A DNA stretch of 64,000 nt from JANWHQ01 sp963775275 (GTDB lineage Bacteria; Pseudomonadota; Alphaproteobacteria; Caulobacterales; Caulobacteraceae): contig CAVZII010000005.1 in assembly GCA_963775275.1 (NCBI GenBank), forward strand, positions 1,922,001-1,986,000, read 5' to 3'. The translations under genes and the position numbers were made by a program. The notes under the pieces were generated by a model. It was not told the DNA's origin, made no database searches, and saw only the letters and a list, made by a program, of their open reading frames with translations. Below are positions 6,770-14,700 of this stretch, in pieces (positions within the stretch are counted from its first letter, which is position 1; each line of letters begins with the position of its first letter).

Positions 6770-9301
6770 ATGCGGACAACATTCCTCGGAACGAGCGGCT
6801 TTGCCGCCCTGGCCCTTGGCGGCATGCTCGCCGCCCTGCCGGCCGCCGGCGGGGCCGCCTTGGCGGCCGACGCGTCGGCGTCCGACGCCGGCGTCGGCGA
6901 GGTCGTGGTCACCGCCGAGTTCCGCGAAACCAAGCTGCAGAAGACGCCGCTCGCGATCAGCGCGATCACCGGTCAGGCGCTGGAGGCGCGCGGCGAGACC
7001 AATGTGACCGATATCGCCAGGACCGTGCCCAACACGGTGATCAGCCCCCTCGGCGCCGGCTGGGGCTCCACCCTGGCGGCGTTCATCCGCGGCGTCGGCC
7101 TCGGCGACAACATCCTGTCCTTCGAGCCGGGCGTCCCGATCTATATCGACGGCGTCTACAATGGCCGCCCGCAAGGCGCGATCTTCGACCTGCTGGACCT
7201 GGACCGCGTCGAGGTCGTGCGTGGGCCGCAAGGCACCCTGTTCGGCAAGAACGCCATCGGCGGCGCCGTCAGCCTGATCTCCAAGAAGCCCCAGGGCTCC
7301 GACACCGGCTACATCGAGGCCGGCTACGGCAGCTACAACCGCGTGAACGTCCGCGCGGCATGGGACGGCGTGATCGTGCCCGACAAGCTGTTCATCCACG
7401 CCGCCTTCTCGAGCAAGAACGCCGACGGCTACATGAAGCTGCTCGACTACGTCTGCGTCCACGGCGCGGGCAGCCTGGGGAACATCCAGCCGGCCGCCGG
7501 AACAAAGAACGGCGGCTCGTGCGTGACGGACCATCTCGGCAGCGAAGGCGTGAACGCCGGGCGGATCGCCCTGCGCTGGATCGCCAGCGACAAGTTCGAG
7601 GTCAACCTGATCGCCGACTACACCCGCCAGCGCCAGGAATCGCCGACGGACAAGTACACCTACATCGCCGACCCGCAGGCGTTTCCGGGGCCGCAGGGCA
7701 TCGACGGGGTGCTCCCGCAGTTCTGGGTCAACACGCCGCAACAGGCGTTCGGCGCCGGCGTGCTCTACGACTCACGCTTCGTGACCAGCGACCCCTACAC
7801 CAGCTATGCCCGGTTCGGCACGTCCCCGGTCGACGGCCGCTTCGTCCCCAACGAGAACAACCTCGACCACTGGGGCGTCTCGGTCACCACCGACGCCGAC
7901 ATCGCGCCGATGGCGCATCTGAAGACCATCACCGCTTACCGCAGATGGCGCAACGAATTCGGCCGCGGCGACGCCTCTCCCCTCGGCAACAGCCCGACCT
8001 ACGACGACACCAGGCACAATCAGTTCACCGAGGAAGTCCAGCTGACGGGGACCGTCAGCCGCTTGGATTACGCGTTGGGCGGCTTCTACTACCGCGCCTA
8101 CGACCGCAACACCGGCTTCGATGCGCTGTGGCCGACGCCTCCCGGGCTGCCGGCGCTGCCCGCCGGGTCGTTCCAGGGACCATTGCCGTTCCTCAACGGG
8201 CTCGGTCTCTACGACCACGATCTGGATGACCACCAGACCACGGATGACTACGCCTTCTTCGCCCACGGCATCTACCACATCACCGATCAGCTGAACCTGA
8301 CGGCCGGCGTCCGCTACACCAACGACAGCAAGCACGCGGTCGTGGGCGTCACCAACCGCTACACCAACGTCGGCGACTTCAGCGTGCCGGTGGACGTGCA
8401 CGCCACGCGCTGGAATCCCATGGTCGAGCTGTCCTTCCAGGCCACGCCCGACGTCATGGCTTACGCCCTGTACTCGACGGGCTTCCGCGGCGGCGGCTTC
8501 AGCCCCAGGCCGGCCAACGCCCTGCAGCCGGTGCCGTTCGGGCCTGAAGACGTCACCAGCTACGAAATTGGGTTCAAGAGCGAGTGGTTGGACCACAAGG
8601 TCCGGCTGAACGCCGACGTCTTCTACATGCTCGATGACGGTCAGCAGAACTACAAGACAGACACCAACTCCAGCGGCGCGACCTGGTTCCACGAGCTCAA
8701 CGCCGGCAATTCGATCAACAAGGGCTTCGAGGTCGAACTCCAGGCCCGGCCGATCGAGGGGCTGCAGATCGACAGCTCCCTGGGCTACCTGCACTATCAG
8801 TTGAAGGACGACGCCCAGTCGGCGGCGACCGGCATCTGCACCCACTTCACGGATGGCTCGCTCTGCCCGCAGACGCGCGCGCCGACGTGGACCTTCTCGG
8901 CCGGCGCCCAGTACCGGATCGACTTGGGCACGTTCGGGACCATCACGCCTCGGCTGGACGCCCAGGTCATCTCGCGGGTCTACTATATCCCGCTGACCGG
9001 GGACTGTTCGGCGCCGATAGGGACGGTGGCCTGCCCATTCGACAAGTCCAAGCTCATCTCGACCGCGGCGTCCGGGGTCGCCGGCGGGCTGGACTACCAG
9101 CCGGGCTACACCCTGCTGAACGGCCGGATCACCTGGGTCGCTCCGGACGGCAAGTGGTCGACCTCGCTGTCGGTGAGCAACCTGACCAACAAGGTCTACT
9201 TCTACGGCAAGCTGGCCCTGGCGGTGGACTCGCTGGGCCGCGAACAGGGCAACATCGCCCCGCCGCGGCAGTGGCTGATCACGGTCCGCCGCAACTTCTA
9301 G
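6770..9301 (+). CDS. TonB-dependent outer-membrane receptor
   Basis: An 843-residue precursor with a signal peptide (residues 1-~33, cleavage near LAADA). A TonB-box-like segment VGEVVVTAEFRE precedes the plug domain (VPIYIDGVYNGRPQGAIFDL, VEVVRGPQGTLFGKNAIGGA), then comes the 22-strand barrel, ending in the outer-membrane phenylalanine (VRRNF). A conserved barrel motif YALYSTGFRGGGFSPRP is also present. It imports a bulky substrate (siderophore, glycan, aromatic or other) across the outer membrane; the plug type is common in Caulobacterales and sphingomonads. It follows a MarR gene and precedes a molybdenum hydroxylase operon, so a catabolic substrate is plausible. The stop codon lies in the first bases of an inserted palindromic element; its natural terminator at 9511-9550 is now about 160 bp further away. 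Confidence 0.9.
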   Translation: MRTTFLGTSGFAALALGGMLAALPAAGGAALAADASASDAGVGEVVVTAEFRETKLQKTPLAISAITGQALEARGETNVTDIARTVPNTVISPLGAGWGSTLAAFIRGVGLGDNILSFEPGVPIYIDGVYNGRPQGAIFDLLDLDRVEVVRGPQGTLFGKNAIGGAVSLISKKPQGSDTGYIEAGYGSYNRVNVRAAWDGVIVPDKLFIHAAFSSKNADGYMKLLDYVCVHGAGSLGNIQPAAGTKNGGSCVTDHLGSEGVNAGRIALRWIASDKFEVNLIADYTRQRQESPTDKYTYIADPQAFPGPQGIDGVLPQFWVNTPQQAFGAGVLYDSRFVTSDPYTSYARFGTSPVDGRFVPNENNLDHWGVSVTTDADIAPMAHLKTITAYRRWRNEFGRGDASPLGNSPTYDDTRHNQFTEEVQLTGTVSRLDYALGGFYYRAYDRNTGFDALWPTPPGLPALPAGSFQGPLPFLNGLGLYDHDLDDHQTTDDYAFFAHGIYHITDQLNLTAGVRYTNDSKHAVVGVTNRYTNVGDFSVPVDVHATRWNPMVELSFQATPDVMAYALYSTGFRGGGFSPRPANALQPVPFGPEDVTSYEIGFKSEWLDHKVRLNADVFYMLDDGQQNYKTDTNSSGATWFHELNAGNSINKGFEVELQARPIEGLQIDSSLGYLHYQLKDDAQSAATGICTHFTDGSLCPQTRAPTWTFSAGAQYRIDLGTFGTITPRLDAQVISRVYYIPLTGDCSAPIGTVACPFDKSKLISTAASGVAGGLDYQPGYTLLNGRITWVAPDGKWSTSLSVSNLTNKVYFYGKLALAVDSLGREQGNIAPPRQWLITVRRNF

Positions 9302-9462
9302 TGTGGTGGATCAGAAGTTCGCATGATGATGGCGGTGCCCTCGGCTGCGAACTTCTGATCCGTAAACCACACTAGAATCATAGACTTGCTAGTGTCCTTA
9401 TCAATTCCGAAGTTCGCATCCGCCTTGCAAATGCGCTGGCGAACTTCGGAATGGGACACTAG
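9298..9462. mobile_element. Composite palindromic MITE-like element, copy A
   Basis: 165 bp made of two back-to-back palindromes, each beginning CTAGTGT and ending ACACTAG: 9298-9375 (arms built on GGATCAGAAGTTCGCA and TGCGAACTTCTGATCC) and 9389-9462 (arms ATTCCGAAGTTCGC and GCGAACTTCGGAAT), joined by a 13-bp spacer. The two palindromes share the GAAGTTCGC core. A near-identical copy occurs at 30984-31149. CTAG at both ends fits IS630-family targeting, in which the TA of CTAG is duplicated, so these are probably non-autonomous IS630-type elements. No protein is encoded. Copy A landed exactly at the TAG stop of the TonB receptor, between the gene and its terminator. Confidence 0.75.
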
Positions 9463-9510
9463 CCCACACCGGGTTCTCCCCTGGGCGCCGGATCGGCCCC
9501 CGGCGCTTGG

Positions 9511-9550
9511 AGAGGAGCGCTCCGCAAGGAGCGCTCCTCTTTTCTTTGGT
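9511..9550 (+). terminator. Rho-independent terminator
   Basis: A perfect 13-bp stem AGAGGAGCGCTCC (9511-9523)/GGAGCGCTCCTCT (9528-9540) with a GCAA tetraloop is followed by TTTCTTT. It is the clearest intrinsic terminator in the window and most likely ended the TonB receptor transcript before the element inserted at 9298-9462. The remainder of the 426-base gap (9463-9510 and 9551-9727) holds no gene I can support. Confidence 0.85.
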
Positions 9551-9727
9551 CTCGCCGTCCGGCCGCGAGAGGCCGCTTGAGGTTGACCCGATCAATTCTC
9601 TGGCCTGATGCGGTCGCGGCGCATAGTCTGGCGAGGAAGGTCCTGCCCGCCGCAGTCCTTCCTCGCCGCCGGGGCCGGGCGGCGTCCGCGGCGCGGCGCC
9701 TTCGCCGGCCAGCTTCAGGGAACCAGG

Positions 9728-10204
9728 ATGGCTTATACGATCAAGGTCAACGGCAAGGCCCGGACGGCGGACGTCCCGGCCGACATGCCGCTCTTGTGGG
9801 TCCTGCGCGACGTCCTGGACGTCAAGGGCCCCAAGTTCGGGTGCGGCGCGTCCTTCTGCGGCGCCTGCACCGTGCACATCAACGGCCAGGTGGTGCGCTC
9901 CTGCGTGACGCCGGTCTCGGCCGTCGGCGACGCCGAGGTCTCCACCATCGAGGGGATGAGCGAGCATCCCGTCGGCCGCAAGGTCCAGCAGGCCTGGATG
10001 GATCTGGACGTGCCCCAGTGCGGCTACTGCCAGGCCGGCCAGATCATGGCGGCCACGGCGCTCCTGTCCAAGGTTCCCCGGCCCACGGACGCCGACATCG
10101 ACGCGGCCATGGCCGGCAACGCCTGCCGCTGCAACACCTACACGCGCATCCGCGCGGCCATCAAGAAGGCCGCGGGCCTGCCCACCGCCGACACGAGGGC
10201 CTGA
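9728..10204 (+). CDS. Molybdenum hydroxylase 2Fe-2S subunit (isoquinoline 1-oxidoreductase alpha type)
   Basis: A 158-residue protein with two [2Fe-2S] domains. The N-terminal plant-ferredoxin-like domain has C39, C44, C47 and C59 (FGCGASFCGACTVHINGQ); the C-terminal helical domain has C98, C101, C133 and C135 (QCGYCQAGQIM and NACRCNTYTRIR). This is the small electron-transfer subunit of a two-subunit xanthine-oxidase-family enzyme in the isoquinoline oxidoreductase/aldehyde dehydrogenase group. It carries electrons from the Mo site to an acceptor, here probably the cytochrome c encoded two genes on. The gene starts a tight operon (2-base gap to the Mo subunit, then cytochrome c and XdhC). 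The subunit has no signal peptide, so it would be carried through Tat by its folded partner. Confidence 0.88.
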   Translation: MAYTIKVNGKARTADVPADMPLLWVLRDVLDVKGPKFGCGASFCGACTVHINGQVVRSCVTPVSAVGDAEVSTIEGMSEHPVGRKVQQAWMDLDVPQCGYCQAGQIMAATALLSKVPRPTDADIDAAMAGNACRCNTYTRIRAAIKKAAGLPTADTRA

Positions 10205-10206
10205 CC

Positions 10207-12552
10207 ATGCCCAGCGACACCCTCCTGCGCGAACGCGACGTCATGGGCCGCCAGGGCGCCTCGCGCCGGGCCTTCCTCAAGGCCGGCGCAGCGGCCGGCG
10301 GCGGCCTGTTGCTCACTGTGACCATCCCGCTCGCCGCCCAGGCGGCGACCACCGTGATCGGCAAGGGCCAGGCCAACCTTCCCAGCCTGAACGCCTTCAT
10401 CAAGATCGCGCCCGACGGGATCGTGACCATCATGGCCAAGAACCCGGAGATCGGTCAGGGCATCAAGACCATGCTGCCCATGCTGATCGCCGAGGAGCTG
10501 GACGTGGACTGGAAGGACGTCCGCATCGAGCAGGCCGACAACGATCCGGCCAGGTATGGCGCCCAGTTCGCCGGCGGCAGCTTCGCCACGCCCATGAACT
10601 GGGATCCCATGCGCCGCGCCGGCGCCGCGGGCCGCCAGATGCTGATCGCCGCGGCCGCCCAGACCTGGGGCTGCAAGACCAGCGACTGCACCGCCGCCTC
10701 CGGCGCCGTCGAGCATATGCCTTCGGGCAGGAAGCTCGACTACGGCAAGCTCGCGGCCATGGCCTGCACCCTGCCGGCGCCGGACCTGAAGACCGTCCAG
10801 CTCAAGGATCCCAAGGACTACCGGATCATCGGCAAGGCCACGCCGGGCGTGGACAACCCGCTGATCGTCACCGGCTATCCGCTCTACGGCATCGACGTGG
10901 TCGTGCCGGGCATGGTCTACGCCGTCTTCCAGAAGTGCCCGGTGTTCGGCGGCAAGGTGGTCAGCGCCAACCTCGAGGAGGTCAAGGCGAGCCCGGGCGT
11001 GCAGGCCGTCTTCGTCGTCGAGGGCGGGACCGACCTGTCCGGCCTTCTCCCCGGCGTCGCGGTGGTGGCCGACAACTGGTGGCTGGCCGACCAGGCCCGC
11101 AAGAAGCTCAAGATCGTCTGGGACAAGGGCCCTACCGCCCAGCAGTCCAGCGCCGGTTTCGCCGCCCAGGCCGCGGCCCTCGCCAAGGGGCCGGGGACCC
11201 GCGTCATCCGCAAGGACGGCGACGTGGACGCCGCCTTCAAGGGCGCCGCCAAGGTGGTCGAGGCCGCCTATGCCTATCCCTTCCTCGCCCACGCCACCCT
11301 CGAGCCGATGAACTGCACGGCCCACGTCCAGGGCGAGCGGGTGGAGATCTGGGCGCCGACCCAGAACCCCGAACAGGGCCGCCAGCTCGTGGCCAGGACG
11401 CTCGGCATCAAGCTGCCCGGCGGCGGCGGGCCGCTGGGTCCCAACCCCGAGGAGGCGCCGCTCGAGGTCGACCAGACCGCTCATAAGGGCGGGCCCGAGG
11501 TCCTGGTCCACATGACCCGCTGCGGCGGCGGCTTCGGCCGGCGCCTGTCCAGCGACTTCATGGTCGAGGCCGCCTGGATCTCGAAGTCGGTCGGCAAGCC
11601 GGTGAAGCTCGTCTGGACCCGCCAGGACGATATCCAGCACGACTTCTACCGTCCCGGCGGCTTCCACTACTTCCGGGGCGGCCTGGACTCCGCGGGCAAG
11701 CTGGTGGCGTTCCACGACCACTTCGTCACCTACGGCCAGGGCGACAAGGTCGCGTCCAGCGCCGACATGTCGGCCTCCGAGTTCCCGGCCCGGGTCCTGG
11801 ACAGCCTGCTGTTCGAAAGCTCGTTGATTCCGCTGGGCGTCCCCACCGGGCCGCTCAGGGCGCCGGGGTCCAACGCCCTGGCCTTCGTCTACCAGTCCTT
11901 CCTCGACGAGTTGGCCCACGCCGCAGGCAAGGACCCGGTCCAGTTCCAGCTCGAGCTCCTGGGCGAACCCCGGGCCCTGCCGGCGCCCCCGGGCAGGCCC
12001 GGCCCCTTCGGACCCCAGCCCCAGCTCGACACCGGCCGCATGCGCGGGGTCATCGAGCTGGTCGCCGCCAAGTCCGGTTGGAGCGGCAGGACCGGCCTTC
12101 CGGCGCGCACGGGCATGGGCTTCGCCTGCTACTTCAGCCACCTGGGCTATTTCGCCGAGGTGGTGAAGGCCCGGGTCGAGGCCGACGGGACCGTCCGGCC
12201 ACTGAAGGTCTGGATCGCCGTCGACATCGGCAAGCAGGTGATCAACCCCCTCGGCGCCGAGACCCAGGTCCAGGGCGCGGCGCTGGACGGCGTCGGCCAG
12301 GCGCTCGGTCAGGCCGTCACCGTCGAGGGCGGCCAGGTGGTCCAGGAGAACTTCGACACCTTCCTGCTGCTCAGGATCAACCAGGCGCCGCCGGTCGAAG
12401 TCCATTGGCTGGTCACGGACAATCCGCCCACGGGCCTGGGCGAGCCGGCGCTTCCGCCGGTCCTGCCCGCGCTCTGCAACGCCGTCTTCGCCGCCACGGG
12501 CAAGCGCGTGCGGAGCCTGCCGATCGACCCGGCCCAGCTGAAGGCGGTGTGA
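10207..12552 (+). CDS. Molybdopterin-binding subunit of a xanthine oxidase family enzyme (isoquinoline 1-oxidoreductase beta type)
   Basis: A 781-residue subunit with a twin-arginine signal (SRRAFLKAG near residue 20 and a hydrophobic stretch to ~46), indicating folded export to the periplasm. It contains the two tandem Ald_Xan_dh_C2 modules typical of IorB. Visible blocks are NPEIGQGIKTMLPMLIAEEL near the N-terminus, HATLEPMNCTAHV, HMTRCGGGFGRRLSSDF (molybdopterin-binding glycine loop) and, near the C-terminus, GLGEPALPPVLPALCNAVF with the catalytic glutamate. Enzymes of this type hydroxylate aldehydes or N-heterocycles with water and pass electrons through the 2Fe-2S subunit. The real substrate is not evident. 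An internal ATG at 10243 is an alternative start that still keeps the Tat motif. It is directly followed by cytochrome c (2-base gap). Confidence 0.88.
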   Translation: MPSDTLLRERDVMGRQGASRRAFLKAGAAAGGGLLLTVTIPLAAQAATTVIGKGQANLPSLNAFIKIAPDGIVTIMAKNPEIGQGIKTMLPMLIAEELDVDWKDVRIEQADNDPARYGAQFAGGSFATPMNWDPMRRAGAAGRQMLIAAAAQTWGCKTSDCTAASGAVEHMPSGRKLDYGKLAAMACTLPAPDLKTVQLKDPKDYRIIGKATPGVDNPLIVTGYPLYGIDVVVPGMVYAVFQKCPVFGGKVVSANLEEVKASPGVQAVFVVEGGTDLSGLLPGVAVVADNWWLADQARKKLKIVWDKGPTAQQSSAGFAAQAAALAKGPGTRVIRKDGDVDAAFKGAAKVVEAAYAYPFLAHATLEPMNCTAHVQGERVEIWAPTQNPEQGRQLVARTLGIKLPGGGGPLGPNPEEAPLEVDQTAHKGGPEVLVHMTRCGGGFGRRLSSDFMVEAAWISKSVGKPVKLVWTRQDDIQHDFYRPGGFHYFRGGLDSAGKLVAFHDHFVTYGQGDKVASSADMSASEFPARVLDSLLFESSLIPLGVPTGPLRAPGSNALAFVYQSFLDELAHAAGKDPVQFQLELLGEPRALPAPPGRPGPFGPQPQLDTGRMRGVIELVAAKSGWSGRTGLPARTGMGFACYFSHLGYFAEVVKARVEADGTVRPLKVWIAVDIGKQVINPLGAETQVQGAALDGVGQALGQAVTVEGGQVVQENFDTFLLLRINQAPPVEVHWLVTDNPPTGLGEPALPPVLPALCNAVFAATGKRVRSLPIDPAQLKAV

Positions 12553-12554
12553 GC

Positions 12555-12956
12555 ATGGCGGGGCGCCCGGCGATCGCGGCCCTCCTCGTCGCCGGCCTCG
12601 CAGTCGGCGCGGCCGCGACCGCCCTGGCCCAGGACGCGCCGCCCGCAGGCGATCCGGTCCACGGCAAGACGGTCTACGCGCGCTGCGCGGGCTGCCACGT
12701 CCTGACCGGCCCTGGCTTCTCCGGCCCGGCGCTGGCCGGCGTGGTCGGACGCAAGGCGGGGACCGTCGCGGGCTTCAGCTTCTCGCCGGCGCTCGCGGCC
12801 TCGGGCATCGTCTGGACCGACCAGACGCTGGACGCCTACCTCGCCGCCCCCGCCAAGGACGTCGCCGGGACGACCATGTTCTTCAGCCTGCCGGACGCCA
12901 AGGACCGGGCCGACGTCATCGCCTATATGAAGACGCTCGCCGCGCCGGGCGGCTGA
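12555..12956 (+). CDS. Class I cytochrome c, partner of the molybdenum hydroxylase
   Basis: A 133-residue secreted cytochrome. The signal peptide covers residues 1-~25 (ALA/Q), the haem motif is C44-A-G-C47-H48, and the fold follows the c2 pattern (GPALAGVVGRKAGTVAGFSFSPAL, then an aromatic helix). The distal ligand is probably the Met of TTMFFSLPDAKDRADV, with the closing helix VIAYMKTLA. It is the likely periplasmic electron acceptor for the upstream Fe-S/Mo subunits. This makes the operon a three-component periplasmic oxidase relay, as known for some bacterial aldehyde dehydrogenases. It starts two bases after the Mo subunit stop. Confidence 0.88.
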   Translation: MAGRPAIAALLVAGLAVGAAATALAQDAPPAGDPVHGKTVYARCAGCHVLTGPGFSGPALAGVVGRKAGTVAGFSFSPALAASGIVWTDQTLDAYLAAPAKDVAGTTMFFSLPDAKDRADVIAYMKTLAAPGG

Positions 12957-12970
12957 GCGGAACGCCGGCG

Positions 12971-14614
12971 ATGGACCTCACCGGCATCGACTGGCCGGAC
13001 TTCGGTCTTAGCGACGATGTCCGGCCATCCCTCCGCACACTGATCGAAGCGGGCCAGGCGGCGGTCCTGGCCACCCTGTACGCGGCCGAGGGCGGCTCGC
13101 CGCGCGGCGTCGGGACCCAGATGCTGTTCGGCCCCGACCTCGTCACGGGCTATCTGTCCGGGGGGTGCGTCGAGGCGGACGTGGCCGTGCACGCCCACGA
13201 GGTGATGCGCTCCGGCGAACCGGACCGCCTGGTCTATGGCGAGGGCGGGCCCGCCGATGTGCGCCTGCCCTGCGGCGGGCGCATCGAGGTCCTCCTGGAG
13301 CGGATCGGGCCGGACGATCCGGCCGCGCGGCGGCTGGTCGAGCTTGCCGACGCCCGCACGCCGGCGCTCTGGCTCAGCGACGGCCGCCTTCGCGCCTGCC
13401 TCGCGCCGGACGATCCTGGAGAGGACCTGCCCGCCCAGCTGGCGCAGGGCCTGGCGCTGGCCCGCCGCGAAGGCGGGGTCTGCCACAGCTTGTCCTGTGA
13501 TGGCGGCGTCGTCCTGTCGCGCAGGTTCGATCCCGAGACGCGCCTAGTGGTGATGGGCGCCGACCCCCCGGCGCTGGCCATGGCCGCCCTCGGCGCCCAG
13601 ATGGGCTTCGCCGCGACCCTCGTCCGGCCCAAGGGCCCCCCCACCCCGCCGCCGGTTCCGGGCGCCGCCTACTCCCGGCGCGCGCCGGCGGCCGCGCTGC
13701 GGGAGATAGGCCTTGATCCCTGGACCTGCCTGGCCGTGGCCACCCATGACCAGGACCTCGACGAGGAGGCCCTCGACCATGCGCTCGGCTCGGCCGCCGG
13801 CTACATCGGGGTGCTCGGCAGCCGCCGGCGCCTGCCCGAGCGGCTGGCCAGGCTCAGGGCGCTGGGATGGACGGGCGCCGATCTCGCGCGGCTCAAGGCC
13901 CCGATCGGCCTGCCGCTCGCCGGCAAGTCGCCCTGGGAGATCGCCGTGGCGGTGATCGGCGAGGTCGTCCAGACCCTTCGGGCGCGCGAGGCGGCCGCGC
14001 GTTGGCCTGCGCCGTTGTCAGGGCTCCATGCGCTGGTGCTCGCGGCGGGCCAGGGCTCGCGATACGGCGGCGCCAAGCTGCTCGCCGACTGGCGCGGCCG
14101 GCCGCTGCTGCACGGGGCGCTCGAGGCGGCCTTCACGGCGCCGGTCCGGACCGTCGCCGTCGTCACCGGCGCCCATCGCGACGGGGTCGAAGCCTGCGCG
14201 CGCGCCTACGCCGAAGCCGCCGGCCAGGCCGATCGGCTCCGAATCGTCCATGCGCCGGACCACGCCTCGGGCCTCTCCGCCTCCCTGCGCCGGGGCCTGG
14301 CCGATCTGCCCGGCGACGCCGCCGGCGTCCTGCTGTTCCTGGGCGACATGCCGCGCATCCCCGCCCAGGTGCTGGAGCCCCTCGCCGCGGCCCTGGCCGA
14401 AGGCGCGCTCGCCGCCGCGCCCCGCTTCGCCGGCCGGCGGGGCCATCCGGCCGCCCTGTCGCGCGCCCTGTTCGGCCGGCTGATGGCGCTCGAAGGCGAC
14501 AGGGGCGCGGGACCGCTCCTCGCCGGCCTCGGCGACGGCCTGCGCCTCGTCGAGGCGCCGGACGACGGGGTGCTGTTCGACGTCGACGAGCCCGCCGACC
14601 TCGCCCTGCCCTGA
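12971..14614 (+). CDS. XdhC-MocA fusion: Mo-hydroxylase maturation factor and MPT cytidylyltransferase
   Basis: A 547-residue protein joining two usually separate proteins. Residues ~15-85 are the XdhC/CoxI domain (GGSPRGVGTQM, LSGGCVEADVAVHA) and ~185-340 the XdhC Rossmann domain (ATHDQDLDEEALDHAL, YIGVLGSRRR). Residues ~350-547 are a MobA/MocA-like nucleotidyltransferase with the loop LVLAAGQGSRYGGAKLL and the metal-binding LFLGDMPRIP. XdhC proteins bind and sulfurate molybdopterin before insertion into xanthine-oxidase-family enzymes, and MocA attaches CMP to molybdopterin. The fusion would make and load MCD for the enzyme encoded directly upstream. The cytochrome stop and this start are 14 bases apart, so it is the operon's last gene. 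Confidence 0.85.
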   Translation: MDLTGIDWPDFGLSDDVRPSLRTLIEAGQAAVLATLYAAEGGSPRGVGTQMLFGPDLVTGYLSGGCVEADVAVHAHEVMRSGEPDRLVYGEGGPADVRLPCGGRIEVLLERIGPDDPAARRLVELADARTPALWLSDGRLRACLAPDDPGEDLPAQLAQGLALARREGGVCHSLSCDGGVVLSRRFDPETRLVVMGADPPALAMAALGAQMGFAATLVRPKGPPTPPPVPGAAYSRRAPAAALREIGLDPWTCLAVATHDQDLDEEALDHALGSAAGYIGVLGSRRRLPERLARLRALGWTGADLARLKAPIGLPLAGKSPWEIAVAVIGEVVQTLRAREAAARWPAPLSGLHALVLAAGQGSRYGGAKLLADWRGRPLLHGALEAAFTAPVRTVAVVTGAHRDGVEACARAYAEAAGQADRLRIVHAPDHASGLSASLRRGLADLPGDAAGVLLFLGDMPRIPAQVLEPLAAALAEGALAAAPRFAGRRGHPAALSRALFGRLMALEGDRGAGPLLAGLGDGLRLVEAPDDGVLFDVDEPADLALP

Positions 14615-14700
14615 CGCGCCCTCGTTTGAATGCGGCTCGCCTTGCGGCCCGATTCGAGCCTCATGCCGGCCTATGATGGGCGCCTCATCGGGAGGTCCCC

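Noticed and set aside
9583..9595. TTGACCCGATCAA before the Mo-hydroxylase operon as an FNR/FixK box
   Set aside because: The half-sites are separated by three bases instead of four, so it would not fit the dimer spacing.
10138..12405. A 755-codon minus-strand frame across the Mo-binding subunit
   Set aside because: Shadow of a clearly conserved gene on the plus strand; no recognisable family pattern.
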